In this document: piece by piece, positions 23,840 to 28,036 of the stretch
How positions within the stretch are numbered: position 1 is the stretch's first letter
How the letters are laid out: each line of letters starts with the position of its first letter
Source of the DNA: Desulfobacteraceae bacterium UBA5616
GTDB lineage: Bacteria; Desulfobacterota; Desulfobacteria; Desulfobacterales; UBA5616
Direction of reading: 5' to 3'
Length of the DNA: 28,036 nt
Assembly: GCA_002423615.1 (NCBI GenBank)
Contig: DIKO01000048.1
Span: 1 to 28,036 of the forward strand
The notes under the pieces: generated by a model
Told to the model about the DNA's origin: nothing
Database searches by the model: none
What the model saw: the letters and a program-made list of their open reading frames with translations, nothing else
Program-made: the position numbers and the translations under genes

Positions 23840-24685
23840 TTGACAAAAAATATGAAAAACGACGATATCCGGAACCGGGATATGAACCATCCCGTTTCCG
23901 ATCATATGATCCGAAATGAGCCCTTTTACCTGGCATCGGGAAATGAAATCCAGTTGTTCAAAACCGCCTGTGAGGCCAAAATTCCCGTCATGCTCAAGGG
24001 CCCCACGGGATGCGGCAAAACCCGGTTTGTGGAATACATGGCCTTTGAATTGAAGCGGCCCCTCATAACCGTGTCCTGCCATGAGGACCTCTTTGCCTCG
24101 GATCTGATCGGACGTTATCTTTTGAAATACGATGAAACCGTGTGGGTGGACGGCCCCCTGACCCGGGCGGTGCGAATGGGGGCCATCTGTTATCTGGACG
24201 AAGTCGTGGAGGCCAGAAAGGACACCACGGTGGTGATTCATCCTTTAACCGACAACCGGAGAACCCTGAACATCGACAAAAAAGGGGAGACCCTGGCCGC
24301 CCACCCGGATTTCCTCATGGTGATTTCCTATAATCCAGGGTACCAATCGGTGTTGAAGGACCTGAAGCAAAGCACCCGCCAGCGGTTCATGGCCATTGAA
24401 TTTGATTACCCTGCAGGAGGAAAGGAAGCCAGGATCGTCTCCCGGGAAGGGGGTGTGGACCTGGAAACAGCGGTCCGGCTGGTGTCGCTTGCGGAAAAAA
24501 TCCGCAACATCCGGGAACACGGCCTGACGGAAGGGGCCAGCACCCGCCTGTTGATTTACGCCGCCGATCTGATCCGGCTGGGGGTCAATCCCCGGGAGGC
24601 CTGCAAAAACGCCGTATGCCTTCCCCTGACCGATGATCAAAGGCTCCAGGAAACCCTGGAGGACCTGGTCGATGACATCTTCTGA
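23840..24685 (+). CDS. MoxR-type AAA+ ATPase, CbbQ/NorQ/GvpN group
   Basis: 281 residues. A TTG at 23840 is preferred as start: GGGAGG lies 8 nt upstream, and the only strong -10 box would begin transcription after the earlier in-frame ATG at 23777; an ATG at 23882 is another option. Walker A GPTGCGKT at 54-61, the group-specific CHEDL and SDLIGRYLLKYDETVWVDGPL block, Walker B ICYLDEV with D120/E121, sensor-like ISYNPGYQ, and STRQRF with its arginine finger. The last 85 residues fit the CbbQ C-terminal domain (STRLLIYAADLI, CLPLTDD). Such ATPases act with a VWA partner to activate or assemble metalloenzymes (Rubisco, NO reductase). The downstream VWA gene overlaps by 14 bases. The client is unknown. 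Confidence 0.9.
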   Translation: MTKNMKNDDIRNRDMNHPVSDHMIRNEPFYLASGNEIQLFKTACEAKIPVMLKGPTGCGKTRFVEYMAFELKRPLITVSCHEDLFASDLIGRYLLKYDETVWVDGPLTRAVRMGAICYLDEVVEARKDTTVVIHPLTDNRRTLNIDKKGETLAAHPDFLMVISYNPGYQSVLKDLKQSTRQRFMAIEFDYPAGGKEARIVSREGGVDLETAVRLVSLAEKIRNIREHGLTEGASTRLLIYAADLIRLGVNPREACKNAVCLPLTDDQRLQETLEDLVDDIF

Positions 24686-27428
24686 TCAAAAAACAAGGGA
24701 CCTGTTAAAGGACATTTTCATCGCCGATCCGGAAATTGCTGAAGAAGTCGCCTCCCGGATTTCGACGGAGGACATCCCTGCCCTTGCCGCCTGTTTGAAA
24801 ATTTTCGTGGAAGACACGATCTGGGGGCTGTCCCTGGAAACCTTTTTCGGCCGTTCCGTGGCCCTGGGGTATGTGGGCCTTGTCCAATCCGGCGGATGCG
24901 GCGTGCCGGCGGCCTTATACCACCGCAAGATCCGTGAATTCGGAAAAATCGGGACGGAACTGGCGAAACTCATGGCCGAACACATGGTCCCGGTATTGGC
25001 CCTCGATCCCGGGGACCTGTTCAAAAAATTCCTGTCCACCGCCGATGTCATGCTGAAAAAAGGGGCTTACACCCTTTACGGCCCGTTCAAGGTTCTCGAT
25101 GACCTGTGCGGCCGGAAAGACCGGGTATCCGCGGAGGCCTACCTCGACCTTCTGTCCGACACTTTTTCCCTGGAACTGACCTACAAACAGTGCAGGCCAT
25201 TCACCTATACGCTTCCCAAGGCGGTTTCCGGTTTTTCCCCTGAAAAGCGTGCGTTCCAGATATATCAGCTTGACCGGATCATCAAAATGGATATCCGACT
25301 GGCCGACAAGTTTCTGGACGGCATGGCCGGCGGGCTTTATCTGCTGGAAGAACAGGCCCTGGACGAATTCGTCACCCGGGGATTGGCCAGGTCGGAAAAA
25401 AATATCCGCCAAAGTGCCAGTTTTCTATCCCTGGAGTCCAAAGCCGGCCGGGATGTGTTTTCCGCCCTCCAGGTAACCGCCCCCTTAAGCCAGGTCAGCC
25501 GGACCATCCGTCAGTATGTCAATGCCCGGACCGGTTTTCCGGTGGACGTGAAACCCCTGTCTTTACTGCCGGAGAATTTGACCCATGAAGATGAAAGCCG
25601 GGCATGGGTCGTTTCCGACGGCCGCTCCATTTATCTGCCTGATGAAATCAGCCGGTTTGACCGGAAACAGCAGAATCTGGACCTGTATAAACTCCTGGCG
25701 AAGCTGGAAGCGGGGTTGATCGAGTTCGGCACCTATGATTTTGATATCGAGAAAATCCCCTGGGACCGTTTAATCCCTGGACCGGAGCCGCGCTCTCCCG
25801 TGGACCGGGTTTCCATACCCGGCGAGGACCTGAAAAGCGACCTCGAACGGTTTACGGAAAGTTTCCCGGACAAGTCCCTGGCTTCGGATTTGTTGACCAT
25901 TTTCGAACACGGCCGGATCCTTGCCTCAACGGCTGTCCGTTACCCGGGTCTTTTCCGGCAATCCATCTCGATGCTCCGGGAAGAGCATCGCCGGGACGGT
26001 TCCGAAGCGCCGGCCGATATCCTGGCTGTTTTGTACCGGATAATTGTGCTTGACCTCGAAGTGGCCGAGGAGCCCCGGATTTCAGGGGAAGTTTGGGATG
26101 CGGCCCGGAAGATAACGGCCCTTTACCGGAAAATGATGACCCCCGGCGCCACGGCGGAAACGAGCGCAGCACTGGCTCTGCGGACCTATGGCATGATCCT
26201 GGGTCTCGAAGTGAAACCCGGTCCCTTGAAAACGCCCTTTGGGAGAAAAATCCACCCGGAACTTCATTCATTTTCACTGGACCGGACGGACCGGATGGCG
26301 ATTACCCTGAAAAAACGCCTGGAAGAAAAAGGGATCAGGGTATACCGGTCCGATGTGAAAAAAAAGCTCCTGGAAAACAACGGCTGCCTGACACGGGACC
26401 ACGTCCGGGACCTGGCGCTGTCCTTTGACGAAAACGCCCGGACCGCGAAATTTGAAATGTTGAGCCCGGAACTGCTTTCCGCCGTTTTGAAAGCATCGGG
26501 CGCAGGATCCACACCGGTTCCGGAGGCGCCGGGGCCCGCCTTTTTTTACAAGGAATGGGACACCGGTCTCGGGGACTATCTTCACCACCATACCCGGGTT
26601 TGCGAGCGGACCCTTCCTGAATCCTCCGACGGTTTCTATGAAAATGCCCTGAGACGGCGCAGAGGCCTGGTCAAGCAAATCCGGTACGCCTTTGAGCTGT
26701 TAAAGCCCGAGGGGCTTTCCATTTTACGGCAGTGGGTGGAAGGGGATGAGTTTGATTACCGGGCCCTGCTGGATTTCGCCATGGACAAAAAAGCCGGTCT
26801 CATTCCCTCGGACCGTCTGTATATCAAGCGGATAAAACAGGAAAGGGATGTTTCCGTGCTGCTGCTGGTGGACCTTTCCCGGTCCACGGCCAATGCCGTA
26901 CCGGATGGGTCCGTATCGGTCCTGGATGTGGAGAAAGAATCCATCGTGCTGTTTTGCGAGGCACTGGAGGTAGTGGGAGACGCCTACGCCATAGCGGGTT
27001 TTTCGGGAACCGGACGAATGGGGGTGGATTATTTCATCATCAAGGGATTCGACGAAACCCTGGGGGATAAGATCCGGAACCGCATCAGCGCCATGAGCCC
27101 CCAGCGCAGCACCCGGATGGGGGCGGCCATCCGGCACGCCGCGGCCGGACTGGAAAAAGCGCCCTCAAAGGTGAAGCTGCTCATCATCATCGGGGATGGA
27201 TTCCCCAATGATGTGGATTACAAAAAGGAATACGCCCTTGAGGACGTCCGGAAGGCGGTCTCCGAAGCCCGGTCGAAAAATATCCACGCCCATGCCATCA
27301 CCGTCAATATGGCCGGAGATCCCAAACTGGACCGGCTCTACGGGAATGTCCATCATAACGTGATTTCAGACGTGAAGGAACTCCCGGACAAATTATTGCG
27401 GATATACGGCGCCCTCACCCGGCATTGA
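24672..27428 (+). CDS. VWA-domain protein, CbbO/NorD-type partner of the AAA+ ATPase
   Basis: 918-residue cytoplasmic protein. The ATG at 24672 overlaps the end of the ATPase gene and has GGAGG about 10 nt upstream, pointing to translational coupling. The first 700 residues are mainly helical with no enzyme motif. The C-terminal VWA domain (about 725-918) has a complete MIDAS: DLSRS at D734/S736/S738, T814 in STRMGAAIRHA and D842 in IIGDGFPND. In Rubisco-activating CbbO the MIDAS binds the client and the rest docks to the CbbQ hexamer. At 918 residues it is longer than typical CbbO (about 780) or NorD (about 640), lengths recalled from the families. No Rubisco or NO reductase gene is in the window. 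Confidence 0.85.
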   Translation: MTSSDQKTRDLLKDIFIADPEIAEEVASRISTEDIPALAACLKIFVEDTIWGLSLETFFGRSVALGYVGLVQSGGCGVPAALYHRKIREFGKIGTELAKLMAEHMVPVLALDPGDLFKKFLSTADVMLKKGAYTLYGPFKVLDDLCGRKDRVSAEAYLDLLSDTFSLELTYKQCRPFTYTLPKAVSGFSPEKRAFQIYQLDRIIKMDIRLADKFLDGMAGGLYLLEEQALDEFVTRGLARSEKNIRQSASFLSLESKAGRDVFSALQVTAPLSQVSRTIRQYVNARTGFPVDVKPLSLLPENLTHEDESRAWVVSDGRSIYLPDEISRFDRKQQNLDLYKLLAKLEAGLIEFGTYDFDIEKIPWDRLIPGPEPRSPVDRVSIPGEDLKSDLERFTESFPDKSLASDLLTIFEHGRILASTAVRYPGLFRQSISMLREEHRRDGSEAPADILAVLYRIIVLDLEVAEEPRISGEVWDAARKITALYRKMMTPGATAETSAALALRTYGMILGLEVKPGPLKTPFGRKIHPELHSFSLDRTDRMAITLKKRLEEKGIRVYRSDVKKKLLENNGCLTRDHVRDLALSFDENARTAKFEMLSPELLSAVLKASGAGSTPVPEAPGPAFFYKEWDTGLGDYLHHHTRVCERTLPESSDGFYENALRRRRGLVKQIRYAFELLKPEGLSILRQWVEGDEFDYRALLDFAMDKKAGLIPSDRLYIKRIKQERDVSVLLLVDLSRSTANAVPDGSVSVLDVEKESIVLFCEALEVVGDAYAIAGFSGTGRMGVDYFIIKGFDETLGDKIRNRISAMSPQRSTRMGAAIRHAAAGLEKAPSKVKLLIIIGDGFPNDVDYKKEYALEDVRKAVSEARSKNIHAHAITVNMAGDPKLDRLYGNVHHNVISDVKELPDKLLRIYGALTRH

Positions 27429-27469
27429 GTATTGCACGGAACGCGGCTGATAATTTATCAAATTAGGTG

Positions 27470-27497
27470 TTGACATAAAATTTCGCATTTGTTACTT
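27470..27497 (+). promoter_or_regulatory. Candidate promoter of tRNA-Ala
   Basis: A perfect TTGACA (27470-27475) with a 16-bp spacer to TTACTT (27492-27497). The start would fall about 10 bases before the mature tRNA. The -10 box is weak, but the region is AT-rich and the position is right. Confidence 0.4.
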
Positions 27498-27512
27498 GAC
27501 CTTTCCATTATC

Positions 27513-27588
27513 GGGGCTGTAGCTCAGCTGGGAGAGCGCATGACTGGCAGTCATGAGGCCAGGGGTTCGAGCCCCCTCAGCTCCACCA
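27513..27588 (+). tRNA. tRNA-Ala, anticodon GGC
   Basis: A 76-base cloverleaf with encoded CCA. Acceptor arms GGGGCTG and CAGCTCC pair with one G-T; the D arm is GCTC..GAGC; the anticodon stem is CATGA/TCATG with loop CTGGCAG, giving anticodon GGC for GCC/GCU codons; the T arm is AGGGG-TTCGAGC-CCCCT. Its 3' end lies 58 bases from the recombinase gene stop and probably served as the integration site. Confidence 0.97.
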
Positions 27589-27601
27589 AAGAAATCAATA
27601 A

Positions 27602-27637
27602 CTTAGCCACCATCCCAAAAAAGCGGTGGTGGCTAAG
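27602..27637 (-). terminator. Perfect 11-bp hairpin between tRNA-Ala and the recombinase
   Basis: CTTAGCCACCA (27602-27612) and TGGTGGCTAAG (27627-27637) pair fully around a 14-base loop. It lies 8 bases past the recombinase stop on the minus strand and is followed there only by a mixed T-rich stretch. It could end recombinase transcription or tRNA transcription from the other side, or be a recombination-site arm. Confidence 0.45.
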
Positions 27638-27645
27638 GTGGGGAA

Positions 27646-28026
27646 CTAAATAATTAGGTCGTTCATAACCTGATTTTTTTTAGTCCCTAAACTCTGCAAA
27701 TAAGTATCGGTAGTAGAAGCCTTGGAGTGCCCGAGAATTGCTTGGATGGCGGTCAAAGGCGCTCCGGCTTCATCCAGCTTTGAAGCCCCATAATGTCTTA
27801 ACGAATGATGCGAAAAGTTTTTAATCCCTGCCCTTTTGCAAATTCCAGCCATTAGTTTTTTTCGGCAATCATAAGGCGTTCCGTCTTTCCTGCAAAAAAC
27901 GTATTGACCTCTTTTGGGAACTTGTCTTAATACATAAGCCAGTATCCCGTTAATCGGCACCCTCCTTTCGGTTAAATCGCTGTTTTTGGCTTTGCGCGTT
28001 TTCAGTATCAGGTAAGGGACCGTAAA
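27646..28026 (-). pseudogene. Tyrosine recombinase (integrase), C-terminal fragment
   Basis: The readable frame of 126 residues holds the catalytic C-terminal half of a phage-type integrase: a typical beta-strand lead-in (ILKTRKAKNSDLTERRVPIN), HHSLRHYGASKL with the H-x-x-R box, LGHSKASTTDTYL with the second histidine and the catalytic tyrosine. The N-terminal DNA-binding part and the first catalytic arginine are missing: a TAA in frame at 28027-28029 closes the frame just inside the window edge. A GTG at 27960 has AAAGGAGG before it with no proper spacing, so a separate short protein is unlikely. It is either a nonsense-mutated or truncated integrase, with the rest possibly beyond the window. 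It points toward tRNA-Ala, the usual arrangement for an element integrated at a tRNA 3' end. Confidence 0.7.
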
Positions 28027-28036
28027 TTAATTAGTG

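Noticed and set aside
27646..27960. Separate short integrase-like protein starting at GTG 27960
   Set aside because: The family likeness continues upstream of the GTG and the AAAGGAGG directly abuts it with no spacing, so this is an inner part of a larger broken gene.
1..28036. CRISPR arrays, rRNA genes or complete insertion sequences
   Set aside because: No regularly spaced repeats, no rRNA signature sequences and no transposase motifs were seen.

Overview
The window looks like chromosomal DNA of a strictly anaerobic, GC-rich Desulfobacterota (deltaproteobacterial) bacterium, most likely a Desulfobacterales-type sulfate reducer or a syntroph. This is inferred from gene content: a sodium-pump methylmalonyl-CoA decarboxylase, a single-chain acyl-CoA carboxylase, an ADP-forming acyl-CoA synthetase subunit, remains of 2-hydroxyacyl-CoA dehydratase genes, and a Pal lipoprotein that marks a Gram-negative envelope. 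No marker gene fixes the species.

Layout. 1-3408 (+): 3' part of a fused biotin carboxylase/biotin carrier/carboxyltransferase. 3419-5904 (-): alanine dehydrogenase and a class-III aminotransferase. 6110-7579 (+): alpha-type subunit of an NDP-forming acyl-CoA synthetase, followed by a terminator. 7668-8433 (-): two adjacent decayed 2-hydroxyacyl-CoA dehydratase/benzoyl-CoA reductase-family genes, each cut by internal deletions and frame changes. 8434-8893: no gene seen, but an imperfect inverted repeat. 8894-10148 (+): a small membrane protein and Pal. 10291-12822 (+): znuA-znuC-znuB zinc/manganese importer. 12757-14422 (-): DUF47/PhoU-like protein and a PiT phosphate transporter whose 3' end overlaps znuB by 66 bp. 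14687-18826 (-): four-gene operon for a Na+-translocating decarboxylase, with a good sigma70-type promoter about 250 nt upstream. 19384-20187 (+): PurN-like formyltransferase with a ~51-residue insertion. 20197-23675 (-): Tex and a TraB/PrgY-like membrane protein. 23840-27428 (+): a CbbQ/NorQ-type MoxR AAA+ ATPase overlapping a CbbO/NorD-type VWA protein. 27513-27588 (+): tRNA-Ala(GGC). 27646-28026 (-): the C-terminal part of a tyrosine recombinase, suggesting the edge of an element integrated at the tRNA.

How the genes fit together. Much of the window handles short acyl-CoA esters: carboxylation by the fused enzyme, sodium-coupled decarboxylation by the Mmd complex, thioester/ATP exchange by the acyl-CoA synthetase subunit, and a lost dehydratase step. 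Alanine dehydrogenase and the aminotransferase add amino-acid turnover. The Znu and PiT genes are ordinary ion uptake. The least explained genes are the AAA+/VWA pair: the family remodels Rubisco or nitric-oxide reductase in other bacteria, yet neither client is present here.
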